Both the position numbers and the translations under genes were made by a program. Under the pieces are notes generated by a model. That model was not told the DNA's origin. It saw nothing but the letters and a program-made list of their open reading frames with translations, and ran no database searches. DNA of 64,000 bases, taken from NCBI GenBank assembly GCA_022510785.1, contig JAFLSV010000003.1, positions 1-64,000 on the forward strand, in the 5' to 3' direction. The stretch is from Desulfovibrionaceae bacterium (GTDB lineage Bacteria; Desulfobacterota; Desulfovibrionia; Desulfovibrionales; Desulfovibrionaceae). Positions within the stretch are counted from its first letter, which is position 1, and each line of letters opens with the position of its first letter. This document shows positions 1 to 8,425 of the stretch, piece after piece.

Positions 1-371
1 AGCTGCATGAGCAGCGGCGTATTGCGCGCCGCGCCGAGAAAGGCGCCCGCCATCAGCCTGGCCACGGGCGAGGCCGACAGGCGCAGAAAGGCGGCAAGGC
101 TCCCCGTGATCACCGCCAGCAGCAGGCTTGAGGCCACCAGATGAAGGGTGACGGCCAGCCCCTCCAGCAGGGGGCCCGGCGTGAATGCGCCGTTCTCCAG
201 CGTGCCGATGCAGCTCCATACCCGGTACCACTGCCAGCGGTAGCTGCCGGCCGCGCTGGAGCCTGTCGCCCAGGCCAGGGCGGCCAGCAGGAGCAGCAGA
301 AGCGCCGGGCGCCAGGCGCGGGCGCAGCGTTCGGTCAGGCCGGGGCCGGATGGCGGCGGCGCGTCGTTCAT
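1..371 (-). CDS. Polar amino-acid ABC transporter permease, N-terminal fragment
   Basis: This is the first 123 codons of an inner-membrane permease, cut off by the window edge. After a charged N-terminus comes a hydrophobic helix (about residues 24-40). A stretch containing LLEGLAVTLHLVASSLLLAV and then AARNTPLLMQL follows. The 'GLAVTL' and 'RNTPLL' pieces are typical of the His/Glu/Gln/Arg/opine permease family (GlnP, HisQ type), which imports polar amino acids with a periplasmic binding protein and an ATPase; those partners must lie outside the window. The ATG overlaps the stop of the upstream MarR gene by four bases (ATGA), so the two are probably translationally coupled. The family call is fairly safe; the substrate is unknown. 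Confidence 0.8.
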   Translation of the reverse strand, partial: MNDAPPPSGPGLTERCARAWRPALLLLLLAALAWATGSSAAGSYRWQWYRVWSCIGTLENGAFTPGPLLEGLAVTLHLVASSLLLAVITGSLAAFLRLSASPVARLMAGAFLGAARNTPLLMQ

Positions 372-877
372 GAGCGGGGCTGCCCCGCGGAGCTGGTCTG
401 CCCCGGCTCTCCGTCCGCCGGTTCCTCACCGGCGTCCGGCCTGAAGTTGTTTTCCATGCGGAGTAGATAGTCCATGAAGCGCCTTTGCTCCTCCGGGCTG
501 AAGCCGTTCCAGAAGCGTTCCTGGAGGCGTCTTGCGATGTCCATGAACACGGGGCGCACGGCCTCGGCCCTGGGCGTCAGCGCCAGATGCCGTACCCGGC
601 TGTCGGCGGGCGAGGCCTCGCGCCGGATATAGCCTTCCTGCTCCAGCTTGTCGGCCAGCACGGTCAGCGTGCTTTTGCGCCGCTTGATGAGCGAGACGAT
701 GCGCCCCATGGGCAGCTTGTCTTCCATGAACAGGCAGCCGAGAATATGCCCGTGCGACGCCACCATGCCCGTCAGACCGGCTTTTTCCAGCTCGCTTTTG
801 AGAAATTCCTCGGAAAGCTGGTGAATGCGCGAGATAACATTGGGCGCAAGGGCCGGATTGTTGCGAAATCTGTCCAT
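368..877 (-). CDS. MarR-family transcriptional regulator
   Basis: This 169-residue protein has the winged-helix layout of MarR regulators, which bind palindromes as dimers and usually repress their own operon until a small ligand binds. A recognition helix region (about residues 55-80, with RRKSTLTVLADKLEQEGYI) is followed by a wing with the family's D-x-R signature (SPADSRVRHLALT, about residues 86-100). The C-terminal 25 residues are polar and probably disordered. The gene overlaps the start of an amino-acid ABC permease, so it probably controls that transporter. A perfect inverted repeat covers its start codon, which suggests autorepression. The ligand cannot be inferred. Confidence 0.88.
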   Translation of the reverse strand: MDRFRNNPALAPNVISRIHQLSEEFLKSELEKAGLTGMVASHGHILGCLFMEDKLPMGRIVSLIKRRKSTLTVLADKLEQEGYIRREASPADSRVRHLALTPRAEAVRPVFMDIARRLQERFWNGFSPEEQRRFMDYLLRMENNFRPDAGEEPADGEPGQTSSAGQPRS

Positions 878-897
878 AAGTTAGATGTCGAACTTAT
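876..897. promoter_or_regulatory. Operator-like palindrome over the MarR start codon
   Basis: Perfect 7-bp arms ATAAGTT and AACTTAT are separated by 8 bases, giving a 22-bp dyad that overlaps the ATG of the MarR gene (875-877). The size and the position at the start of the regulator's own gene fit a MarR dimer site used for autoregulation. This is inferred from position and symmetry only. Confidence 0.6.
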
Positions 898-1007
898 AAA
901 GAAAAAAAAGAAGGCAGCGTCTGCCATCCTCAACCCGGGGATCAGTATAGAACGTCCGGGCGATTCTGGCAAGCGCGGCGCGCGAGGCCTGAAGGGCGGG
1001 CGGGGGA

Positions 1008-1586
1008 TCAGTCCGCGGGCTCCGGATTGTTTGCGGGGTGGAAGCGCCCGTCGTTGAATTTGCCGCTGAGCCCCTGGATATCCAGGAGCAGAACGGCGGT
1101 TCTGGCGGCCTTGGTGCGCAGCTTCCCGGCCACGGCTTCGGGATGCGCGGCACTGAAGCGCAGGCCAAGGCGGCGCAGGGCCGCGTCATGCCGCTCGCCC
1201 GTGACAAACCGCACGGGGCCGAAGGCCAGGACGCTTTCATAGCGGGTGCTCAGGCCCGCCGGGTTGATTTCGACATCAGGCGCCACGGTGAAGCAGGCCA
1301 TGGGCGAGGCGGACAGAATATCCAGCTTGAGGCCCTGCATGGCGCAGTGGAAAATCAGGGAAAAACCGGCGGGAAGAGACTGGCCGGCCGTGGCGGGAAG
1401 CTCTGGCAGGGGCTCCGGCTCCCACAGGGCGTAGTTGAGGGGCACTCCATAGGGAGAGCCGTCCGCGCTGACCAGGCTCAGCACGCCCCATGCGCCCCGG
1501 CGCAGGATGTCCAGGCTGTCCGCCGGGGAAAGCCGGCGGGCGGCGCGGCGCATGGGGTGTTTCCACAGTGCTGTTGCGGATGTCAT
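1008..1586 (-). CDS. Pyridoxamine 5'-phosphate oxidase-like flavin-binding protein (NimA type)
   Basis: This 192-residue protein has the split-barrel flavin-binding layout of the NimA/PNPOx-like family. It starts with the usual 'MRRAARRLS' segment (about residues 12-20), followed by DILRRGAWGVLSLVSADGSPYGVPLNYA, where the GxPYxVPLNY block is the family's hallmark, and later IFHCAMQGLKLDIL. Members reduce nitro compounds or bind FMN or haem; the reaction here is not known. Its ATG overlaps the stop of the upstream lipoprotein gene by four bases, so the two form a translationally coupled pair. The C-terminal 20 residues are polar and look like a tail. The family call is firm, the function is not. 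Confidence 0.8.
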   Translation of the reverse strand: MTSATALWKHPMRRAARRLSPADSLDILRRGAWGVLSLVSADGSPYGVPLNYALWEPEPLPELPATAGQSLPAGFSLIFHCAMQGLKLDILSASPMACFTVAPDVEINPAGLSTRYESVLAFGPVRFVTGERHDAALRRLGLRFSAAHPEAVAGKLRTKAARTAVLLLDIQGLSGKFNDGRFHPANNPEPAD

Positions 1587-2299
1587 TGAGTCAGCCTCGT
1601 CTGGGTGGGCCCCTGCCGGAGTTCCGCCGGGGCGGAGGCCGGGGGCTGGGTGATGGTTTGCTGGCCCTGCATCAGTTCCATGGCCGGAGATTCCGGGGCC
1701 AGGCCGGGATCATCCGCCGTTTCCACAATGCGGCAGCGGCCGCTCACGCAGTCGCGTATGGCCAGCACCCGGGGCTTCAGGACGGGCGCGGCGGGATCAT
1801 CCACAAGCAGGTAATAGTCCCGGCGTGTCCCCGGCTGGTTCTGGGGCTCTATCCGGCACAGCAGCAGCCAGTCGTCGCGGCCGTCGCGGGTCCAGTCGGT
1901 GAGCGCCAGCAGGGAAACATGAACCTTGTCCACGCCTTGCAGCACGGTGAAGGCATGGGCCGTGACGCTTACGCCGGCCTCGCCCGTCACCATGCCCCGG
2001 AACGAGCCGGGCAGCAGATCCTGGGCCAGCCCCGGGAAGCGGAAGGCCGGAGACAGGCGCTCGAACAGGGTCGCGCCGGCATGCGCGGTGGAGCCCAGTC
2101 CCAGCCCCGCCAGGGACAGCACGGGCTCATACCACGCGCCGTCCTCGGTCAGCAGGCCGTGCCGGGTGAGCTGGGGGCGCAGCACTGAGGTCATGGTACG
2201 AAATTCGGGTTTGTCCAGGGCCTGGACTGTCAGGTTTCCGGCGGGCGTCACACAGCCGCTGAGCAGGCAGGCGAGGCAGAGCACGGCGATACGGCGCAT
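1583..2299 (-). CDS. Putative lipoprotein of unknown function
   Basis: This 238-residue protein begins MRRIAVLCLACLLSGCVTP, a signal peptide with a lipobox (LLSGC) that predicts lipidation at Cys16 and an outer- or inner-membrane anchor. The ATG at 2299 is preferred over an in-frame GTG/TTG-type start 10 codons upstream, because GGAAGGA lies just before it and the lipobox then sits at the right distance. The body has strand-rich segments (VHVSLLALTDWTRDGRDDWLLLCRIEP) and two cysteines in a DCVSGRC motif near residue 190, which may form a disulphide. The C-terminal 40 residues are Gln/Pro-rich. No family is recognised. It is coupled to the downstream flavin-binding gene. Confidence 0.72.
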   Translation of the reverse strand: MRRIAVLCLACLLSGCVTPAGNLTVQALDKPEFRTMTSVLRPQLTRHGLLTEDGAWYEPVLSLAGLGLGSTAHAGATLFERLSPAFRFPGLAQDLLPGSFRGMVTGEAGVSVTAHAFTVLQGVDKVHVSLLALTDWTRDGRDDWLLLCRIEPQNQPGTRRDYYLLVDDPAAPVLKPRVLAIRDCVSGRCRIVETADDPGLAPESPAMELMQGQQTITQPPASAPAELRQGPTQTRLTQ

Positions 2300-2479
2300 G
2301 GTTTTCCTTCCTTTTGGCGGGCCTGGCATGGCGCCGCATGCCCCTGTGGCTACCCGCTGCGCCGGCGGCTGTCAATCCGGGAAATACCGGGAGCTTCGGT
2401 CATTCCCGCCCATAAGAAACTTTGTTTTTTTATGCGAAAACTCCCAAAAAAAGCAAAAAGGTTTTGCGTATCTTCCATA

Positions 2480-2508
2480 TTGACATAATCAGGCATGGTG
2501 CCTAGCAT
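2480..2508 (+). promoter_or_regulatory. Sigma-70-type promoter for the AT-rich methyltransferase
   Basis: TTGACA (2480-2485) and TAGCAT (2503-2508) are separated by exactly 17 bases. The start codon of the methyltransferase is about 58 bases downstream. The match to consensus is good and the surrounding DNA is AT-rich; transcription has not been shown. Confidence 0.6.
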
Positions 2509-2566
2509 AAAAAGTCCATGCCAGAAGATTTTTTCTTCACGCAAATTTGATCCTGGTGAAAAAACA

Positions 2567-3325
2567 ATGAACATTACCTGGGATGCGGATAAATATGCAG
2601 CTGATTTTGCCTTTGTTCATCAGTATGGGAATAGCGTCATTGAACTGATAGATGCCGGCAAGGGGAGCTCGGTTTTGGATCTGGGCTGTGGTCATGGAGC
2701 CTTGACAAAGGTTCTTTATGACAAAGGCTATTCGGTAAAAGGGCTGGATGCGTCCGGAGAACTTCTGAATATTGCGCGTAATACTTATCCCTTTCTTGAA
2801 TTTATTCAGGCTGACGCTGCGGATTTTGCCGTTTCTGAGCCTGTTGATGTCGTTTTTTCCAATGCGGTCTTTCACTGGATTCCTGAAAATCGTCAGTGTG
2901 ATATGCTAAAATGTGTTCATAATGCCATTCGAAAAAATGGACAGTTTGTTTTTGAATTTGGCGGGTATGGAAATAATCAATCCATTCATGAGGCATTAGA
3001 TAGAATTTTTTCAAAATATAATTATCGATACGAAATGCCTTTTTATTTTCCAAAACTTGGTGAATATGCTTCTCTTTTGGAAAGCATGGGATTTTTAGTG
3101 AAATTTGCCGTCCTTTTTGACCGGCTGACTGAACTTAAAGGCGAAAACGGATTAAAAGACTGGATAGCTATGTTTATTAAAACACCATTTTCGGTTGTTA
3201 AATCAGAACAGGAAAAAGAATGTATATTGAGTGAGGCTGATGAAATATTGCGAAATAAGCTTTTCATGCATGGAAAATGGCATGCTGATTATGTCAGGCT
3301 CAGAATAAAAGCCATCCGGGCATAA
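2567..3325 (+). CDS. Class I SAM-dependent methyltransferase
   Basis: This 252-residue soluble protein carries the SAM-binding glycine motif VLDLGCGHGALT (about residues 33-44), an acidic 'GLDASGELL' end of strand 2, and a VDVVFSNAVFHWI segment typical of small-molecule methyltransferases such as trans-aconitate methyltransferase. The ATG at 2567 is chosen because the fold starts a few residues later (ITWDADKYAADF); upstream in-frame codons look like leader sequence. The gene is much richer in A+T than its neighbours and has a promoter of its own, so it may have been acquired by transfer. The substrate is unknown; resemblance to the trans-aconitate group is only general. Confidence 0.8.
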   Translation: MNITWDADKYAADFAFVHQYGNSVIELIDAGKGSSVLDLGCGHGALTKVLYDKGYSVKGLDASGELLNIARNTYPFLEFIQADAADFAVSEPVDVVFSNAVFHWIPENRQCDMLKCVHNAIRKNGQFVFEFGGYGNNQSIHEALDRIFSKYNYRYEMPFYFPKLGEYASLLESMGFLVKFAVLFDRLTELKGENGLKDWIAMFIKTPFSVVKSEQEKECILSEADEILRNKLFMHGKWHADYVRLRIKAIRA

Positions 3326-3461
3326 GAAGGTTTTGCCCAGGAATACGTGCGGGCATCCTGCACCCGGCTGCGATTTTTTTCGTTTGGCGTGAACTTTGCA
3401 GGGGTATGTTCACCACGTCTTTTTCTTGACGCGCGACCATCTTGTGTGACAGGAGCGATCC

Positions 3462-4505
3462 ATGTCCGATTCATTAAAACTTCCCCCCGCGCAGGGCTCC
3501 AAAGCCCGGTGGCGCTGGCTTGTTCCTGGCCTGATTCTGCTGGCGGGCGCGGCGGTCTGGCTGTATGGCCATTACGCATCGTCCGTGGTTGTTTCCCGGC
3601 AGGCGATGGTGGAAGGGCGGGTCTATGCCATGACCGCCCCGGTGACGGGTGTGGTTCGGGCCGTGCCCGTGCTGGAAGGGCAGGCGGTGGAACGCGGGGC
3701 GCCTTTGCTGCTCATGGATGACGTTCCCCTGCGTTCGGCTCTGGCCGAGGCTCTGGAGGCTCTCGGCACAGCCCGGCAGGGCGGCGTGCCCCTGGCGGAG
3801 GCTGACCCCGCCGCGCGTGAACGGCGGGAAAATGCCGAGCGCCAGGCGGATATGTATCGCGCGGACGAGGAGGCCGCCCGCGGGGCGCTGGAGCACTGGA
3901 CGGCGGAACACGCCAGGGCCGTGCTGACCCTGCGCCGTCCGGACGCCGTCAGCGGGCCGGCCCGCGATCAGGCCGTGGCGGACGAGGCCGCCGCCCGCCG
4001 GCGCGTGGAGGCGGCCCGGCAAAGCCTGACCGAGGCCAGCCGTCACCGCGCGGAGGCCGATGCCCAGGCCCGCCGCGCCCGTGAGGGGGCGGGTTCCATA
4101 CTCCCCGGCCCGGCTCAGGTGGCCCTGTGGGAGGCGCGCGTGGCCCAGGCGGAACGTGATCTGGATGCCGCAACGCTGTCCGCGCCCGAGGCCGGCACGG
4201 TGCTGCGCGTGTCTGTCGCGCCCGGTCAGCCGGTGAACCGGGGAGACTCCATGCTGGTTCTGATTCCCTCCGGGGGGAGCGGCCTGTGGGTGACAGCGTT
4301 TTTTGATCGCCGGGATATGCTGCGCTTGCGGCCGGGGCAGGCGTGCCGGATCACGGCGGACGGCGGCCCCTCCCTGGCCGGAGTCCTAGAGTCCCTGCTG
4401 CCCGGCGGCGATGGCGGCACGGCCCGCATAAGCCTGACGGACAGTTCCGCCGGCGCCGGCCTGCGGGTTGGTCAGCCCGTGAGCGTGACGGTGCGCGCCT
4501 TCTAA
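3462..4505 (+). CDS. HlyD/EmrA-family membrane fusion protein
   Basis: This 347-residue protein is a periplasmic adaptor for an export pump. It has a short cytoplasmic N-terminus and one transmembrane helix (about residues 25-45). A first half of the lipoyl/biotinyl domain follows (TAPVTGVVRAVPVLEGQAVERGAPLLLMDD), then a long Ala/Arg/Glu-rich coiled coil (about residues 90-215) and the second lipoyl half (LSAPEAGTVLRVSVAPGQPV). The beta-barrel part (LWVTAFFDRRDMLRLRPGQ) comes last. No inner-membrane pump (EmrB or ABC type) lies beside it, which is unusual. ispE follows after 25 bases, so both may share a transcript. Family call firm, substrate unknown. Confidence 0.85.
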   Translation: MSDSLKLPPAQGSKARWRWLVPGLILLAGAAVWLYGHYASSVVVSRQAMVEGRVYAMTAPVTGVVRAVPVLEGQAVERGAPLLLMDDVPLRSALAEALEALGTARQGGVPLAEADPAARERRENAERQADMYRADEEAARGALEHWTAEHARAVLTLRRPDAVSGPARDQAVADEAAARRRVEAARQSLTEASRHRAEADAQARRAREGAGSILPGPAQVALWEARVAQAERDLDAATLSAPEAGTVLRVSVAPGQPVNRGDSMLVLIPSGGSGLWVTAFFDRRDMLRLRPGQACRITADGGPSLAGVLESLLPGGDGGTARISLTDSSAGAGLRVGQPVSVTVRAF

Positions 4506-4530
4506 AGTTCTGCCGGAGAAGGATACCCGT

Positions 4531-5427
4531 ATGCCGGAAGCCCTGGATGCCCCCGCGCGCCTGCGTACCGGAGGCAAGATCAATCTTTTCCTGCGTATTA
4601 CCGGACGGCGTCCGGACGGCTATCATGAGCTGTCCACCCTGTTCGTGCGCCTGCCCGAGCCCTGTGACGAACTTTTCCTGCGGCCGCGTGCCGGAACGGG
4701 GCTGAGGCTGCGCTGCGCCGCCCCCGGCATTGATCCGGGCCGCAATACGCTGACCAGAGCTTACGCGCTGTATGCCGAGGCCACGGGCTTCGCGCCGGGT
4801 CTTGAGGCGGAACTTGTGAAGGGCATTCCCCTGGGGGCCGGCCTGGGCGGGGGCAGCGCCGATGCCGCCCTGCTGCTGGGCTGGCTTCAGGCGAACTGTC
4901 CGGAACCCCTGGACGGCGCCGCGCTGAATTCTCTGGCGGTGCGGGTCGGGGCCGACGTGCCGTTTTTTTTCGCGTCCACGGCCTGCCACGGGCAGGGCGT
5001 GGGCGAATGCCTGACGCCGTGCCGCCCCCCGCTGGACGGCGTGTACGGGCTGCTGCTCTGTCCGGAGCTGCGCATTGACACGGCCTGGGCCTATGCCGCC
5101 TGGGATCGGGAAAACGCGGCCGGCACCTTGACAGCCGGGGGCGGCGCGGATAAAAATCACCGCTCAGGTTTCCTTTGGCCCTGGACTGTGGAAAATTGTT
5201 TCGAGCCCGTGGTGTTTGCGGCACATCCCCATCTGGCCCGCCTGAAGACTCGGCTGGTGCGGGAGGGGGCGGCAGCCGCGGGAATGAGCGGCAGCGGATC
5301 GGCCCTGTTCGGGCTTTTTCGCGATGAGGCCGCGGCGCGGCGCGCATCCTGCCGGCTGCGGCAGGAAAAGGCGGCCGTGCATGGCCCCTTTGTGTTCCCG
5401 GGATACGACAGTCCGGGCGGAAGCTGA
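4531..5427 (+). CDS. ispE: 4-diphosphocytidyl-2-C-methyl-D-erythritol kinase
   Basis: IspE phosphorylates the 2-hydroxyl of CDP-methylerythritol with ATP, the fourth step of the MEP route to isopentenyl diphosphate. The 298-residue protein is of usual length. It shows the GHMP-kinase motifs in order: GGKINLFLRI near residue 12, with the substrate-binding lysine; IPLGAGLGGGSADAALLL (about residues 94-111), the ATP-binding loop; and GMSGSGSALFGLF near residue 251. RRPDGYHEL is the usual IspE signature. AAGGAT precedes the ATG at a normal distance. A tRNA-Gln gene begins only 3 bases after the stop, and prs follows. Confidence 0.96.
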   Translation: MPEALDAPARLRTGGKINLFLRITGRRPDGYHELSTLFVRLPEPCDELFLRPRAGTGLRLRCAAPGIDPGRNTLTRAYALYAEATGFAPGLEAELVKGIPLGAGLGGGSADAALLLGWLQANCPEPLDGAALNSLAVRVGADVPFFFASTACHGQGVGECLTPCRPPLDGVYGLLLCPELRIDTAWAYAAWDRENAAGTLTAGGGADKNHRSGFLWPWTVENCFEPVVFAAHPHLARLKTRLVREGAAAAGMSGSGSALFGLFRDEAAARRASCRLRQEKAAVHGPFVFPGYDSPGGS

Positions 5428-5430
5428 TGT

Positions 5431-5506
5431 TGGGGTGTCGCCAAGTCGGTAAGGCAGCGGATTTTGGGTCCGCTATTCGAGGGTTCGAGTCCTTCCGCCC
5501 CAGCCA
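5431..5506 (+). tRNA. tRNA-Gln (anticodon TTG)
   Basis: The 76-base sequence folds as a cloverleaf. Acceptor arms TGGGGTG and CGCCCCA pair with one G-U. The anticodon stem GCGGA/TCCGC encloses the loop TTTTGGG with anticodon TTG at 5464-5466. GGTTCGAGTCC forms the T-arm, and the CCA end is encoded. It lies between ispE and prs and probably shares their transcript. Confidence 0.95.
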
Positions 5507-5591
5507 TATTTTGCCGGCACTCCAGGCGCGCGCCGGTTTTGTGCCTGCGCCGCCTCCGCGGCGGTGACGAAACTTTAGCCCGGAAGGCATC

Positions 5592-6530
5592 ATGTACGGC
5601 GATCTGAAGATTCTCACAGGGACGGCCAACCCCCAGTTAGCCCTGGATATCTGCGATCATCTTGGCTGCGCGCTTACGCCCGCCCTGTGCGAGACGTTCA
5701 GCGACGGCGAGCTGCGGGTGGAAATCGGCGCCAGCGTGCGCGGGCACGACGTGTTTGTCATTCAGCCCACCTGCGCTCCGACCAACAAAAATCTCATGCA
5801 GCTGTGCCTGATGCTCGACGCCCTGAAGCGGGCCAGCGCCGGACGCATCACCGCCGTTATCCCGTATTATGGCTATGCCCGGCAGGATCGCAAGGTCAGC
5901 CCGCGCGCGCCCATCAGCGCCAAAATGGTGGCCGATTTTCTGAGCATGGCCGGGGCCCAGCGCATTGTGACCGTGGATTTGCACGCCGGGCAGATTCAGG
6001 GCTTTTTCAACTGTCCCGTGGACAACCTGTTCGCCAGCCCCGTGCTGCTGGAGTATGTGCGGCATCTGCGCGGCGATCTGGTCATGGTGTCGCCCGACGC
6101 GGGCGGCGTGGAACGAACCCGCGCCTTTGCCAAAAAAATGGATGCCGGTCTGGCCATTATCGACAAGCGGCGTGATCGCCCCAACCAGGCCACGGCCATG
6201 AACGTGATTGGCGATGTGGCCGGCAAGGTGGCCGTGCTGGTGGATGACATGATTGACACGGCGGGCACCATTTGCGCGGCGGCGGAAGTGCTGCTTCAGA
6301 ACGGCGCTTCCGAAGTGCGCGCCTGCGCCACCCACGCGGTGCTCTCCGGCCCGGCCTGCCAGCGCCTGACCGATTCGCCCTTTAACGAAATCGTGGTGAC
6401 GGACACCATTCCGCTGGGCGAGCACGCCGGCCTGTGCGACAAGCTGCGTGTGGCCTCGGTGGCGGGCATTCTGGCCAAAAGCATACGCAATATCCATGAC
6501 GGCTCGTCTGTCAGCGCCCTGTTCGGATAA
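5592..6530 (+). CDS. prs: Ribose-phosphate pyrophosphokinase
   Basis: This enzyme makes PRPP from ribose 5-phosphate and ATP, for purine, pyrimidine, histidine and tryptophan synthesis. The 312-residue protein is full length and aligns with bacterial class I PRPP synthetases. It has the N-terminal [15 protein letters not shown] segment, DGELRVEI with the subunit-contact region, and [10 protein letters not shown]. The ATP/Mg site is [25 protein letters not shown] near residue 217 is the ribose-5-phosphate-binding loop. It follows ispE and tRNA-Gln and precedes rplY, a common arrangement in the delta-proteobacteria. There is no oddity in length or motifs. Confidence 0.97.
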   Translation: MYGDLKILTGTANPQLALDICDHLGCALTPALCETFSDGELRVEIGASVRGHDVFVIQPTCAPTNKNLMQLCLMLDALKRASAGRITAVIPYYGYARQDRKVSPRAPISAKMVADFLSMAGAQRIVTVDLHAGQIQGFFNCPVDNLFASPVLLEYVRHLRGDLVMVSPDAGGVERTRAFAKKMDAGLAIIDKRRDRPNQATAMNVIGDVAGKVAVLVDDMIDTAGTICAAAEVLLQNGASEVRACATHAVLSGPACQRLTDSPFNEIVVTDTIPLGEHAGLCDKLRVASVAGILAKSIRNIHDGSSVSALFG

Positions 6531-6604
6531 GTCCGCCGGGCCTTGGAACGCGATATATCAAACCGCGCGGCCATAGCGCGGCCCACTTTAAGGAGAATGA
6601 TACC

Positions 6605-7204
6605 ATGTCCGAAATGAAAACCCTCTGCGTGGAAAAGCGCTCCGGCTTCGGCAAGGGCCCCAACCGCCGCCTGCGCGCGCAGGCTCTGGTGCCCGGCGTG
6701 TACTACGCCGCCGACGGCACCAACGTGCCCGTGCAGATGCCCGCTTTGCCCCTGAGCAAAATGTACGAGCAGGTGGGACGCACCAACGTGTTCAACCTGG
6801 AAATCAGCGACAACGGCGTCAAGACGACGCATCCCGTCTTTGTGTGGGACGCTCAGTATCACCCGGTGAAAAACGTGTTCACCCATGTCGATTTTTATGG
6901 CGTGGATCTGAACAAGGAAATCCGGGTGGATGTGCCCCTGGAATTCACGGGCGTGTCCAAGGGCGTCAAGCTGGGCGGCACTCTGGAAACCTACCGGGAA
7001 ATCGTCACGCTGTCCGCCCGGCCCCAGCTCATGCCCCGCAAGGTCAGTGTGGATATCACCAACCTCGATCTGGGCCAGTCCATCAAGGCGTCCGAGCTTG
7101 CCCTGCCCGAAGGCGTGCATGTGGTGTTCAAGACGGACTTCACCGTGGTCGCCGTGGTGACGGAACAGAACGAGGCTCCGGCTGAAGGCGAATCCGCCGC
7201 CTGA
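6605..7204 (+). CDS. rplY: Ribosomal protein bL25, long (TL5/Ctc) form
   Basis: bL25 binds 5S rRNA in the central protuberance of the large subunit. At 199 residues this is the two-domain Ctc/TL5 form. The N-terminal 5S-binding domain (about residues 1-95) has KRSGFGKGPNRRLRAQALVPGVYY and the conserved VFNLEI and HPVKNVFTHVDFY strands. The C-terminal beta domain (about 96-190) has VPLEFTGVSKGVKLGGTLE. The last residues (NEAPAEGESAA) are an acidic, Ala-rich tail. AAGGAG lies 9 bases before the ATG. It is 74 bases downstream of prs, the usual partner of rplY in many bacteria, so they probably form one operon. Confidence 0.95.
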   Translation: MSEMKTLCVEKRSGFGKGPNRRLRAQALVPGVYYAADGTNVPVQMPALPLSKMYEQVGRTNVFNLEISDNGVKTTHPVFVWDAQYHPVKNVFTHVDFYGVDLNKEIRVDVPLEFTGVSKGVKLGGTLETYREIVTLSARPQLMPRKVSVDITNLDLGQSIKASELALPEGVHVVFKTDFTVVAVVTEQNEAPAEGESAA

Positions 7205-7414
7205 ACGCTGGCGTGACGCGGCAGGGGGCACTGGCGGCCGCCTGCCTGATCGTCCGGCATGCGGGGGCGGCCACGCGGGCCGCTCCACGAGGCCAACAGC
7301 GCGGCCAATAAAAAGTATGGGTAGAAGAGACCGTGTCTTTTCTGCCCTTTTGCGGTTCAGGGCTGCGGCCTTCTCCAGTGCCCGACCCTCTTGCCTGACC
7401 GGGAGAGACAGTCC

Positions 7415-8269
7415 ATGCCCACACGCCATGCCATCGTGGCCGGGTATTTTTATCCCGCGGAGCCTGAGCGGCTGCGGGCGGATATTGCCGCATACCGTCA
7501 GGCCGCCTCTGCGCCGGAGCTGTCCGCCGGGCGGGAGCCCGCTTCCGATCCTTCCTCCCGCTGGTCCTGGGACAGGCCTCTTCTGACCATGCTGCCCCAC
7601 GCCGGGCACATGTTCTGCGGCGCGGTCGTCGCGGCCGCGCTGGCGGGCGTCTGTCTGCCCCGGCGGCTGGTGATCCTGGCGCCCAGCCATACCGGCCTGG
7701 GGCATGACCTGGGCTTCTGGCCCGAAGGGGATTGGGAAAGTCCCGTGGGCGCGGTTCCCGTGGATGCGGATCTGGGCCGCGAACTGATGGCCCTGAATCC
7801 CGCTTTTGTTCCCGACACGCGGCCTCACGCGCGCGAGCATGATATAGAGGTGCTTCTGCCCTTTTTGCGGGACACCCGGCCCGATCTCCGCATCCTGCCC
7901 ATTGTGGCGGGCCGGCCCGGCGATCTCGCCGGGGCCGCTCATGCCCTGGCCGCGCTGGTCTCGGCCCATGCGGACGACACGGCGCTTATCGTGAGCTCGG
8001 ACATGAACCACTATGCCAGCGACGAGGAAAACCGCCGGCTGGACGCCCTGGCCCTGGAGGCCTTTCTCAGCCTGGACGCCTGGCGCCTTGGGGCTGTGGT
8101 GCGGGAAAAGCGCATCAGCATGTGCGGCATTGTGCCGGCCATGATAGGACTCCTGGCCTGCGCCGAACTGGGCGCGGCCCACGCCCGCGTGGCTGCCTAT
8201 GACACCTCGGCCAGGGTATCGGGCGACGCGTCGCGTGTGGTGGGCTACGCCGGAGTGAGGGTGTGGTAG
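7415..8269 (+). CDS. MEMO1-family protein (AmmeMemoRadiSam system protein B)
   Basis: This 284-residue cytosolic protein belongs to the MEMO-like family, which resembles class III extradiol dioxygenases and is often encoded with an AMMECR1 protein and a radical SAM enzyme. Family landmarks are AGYFYPAEPERLRADI at the N-terminus, a HAGHMFCGAVVAAAL segment near residue 59, LAPSHTGLG, AREHDIEVLLPFL, and SSDMNHYASDEEN. The conserved histidines of the proposed metal site are present. The ATG at 7415 is chosen because GGGAGAG lies 8 bases before it; an in-frame TTG eight codons upstream has no such site. The other two members of the system are not nearby. The biochemical role of the family is unsettled. 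Confidence 0.85.
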   Translation: MPTRHAIVAGYFYPAEPERLRADIAAYRQAASAPELSAGREPASDPSSRWSWDRPLLTMLPHAGHMFCGAVVAAALAGVCLPRRLVILAPSHTGLGHDLGFWPEGDWESPVGAVPVDADLGRELMALNPAFVPDTRPHAREHDIEVLLPFLRDTRPDLRILPIVAGRPGDLAGAAHALAALVSAHADDTALIVSSDMNHYASDEENRRLDALALEAFLSLDAWRLGAVVREKRISMCGIVPAMIGLLACAELGAAHARVAAYDTSARVSGDASRVVGYAGVRVW

Positions 8270-8425
8270 AAGCCGCGCGGGCATGCGGGGCTTTGTGCTG
8301 CGGCTTGTCAGTCTCAGGCATTTTGTATACCATGCCGTGTTTCAGACAGTTGAAGTAAGGCTGGCGCCGGACAAAGGCGCGCCGGTTTTCGGAACTCCAT
8401 TTTCTTCCACCTGTCGGGGGTATGT

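Noticed and set aside
5637..6497. Long antisense frames, such as those opposite prs, hppA, valS and the Liv genes
   Set aside because: They are mirror images of GC-rich codon usage in strongly supported genes and lack starts and domains.
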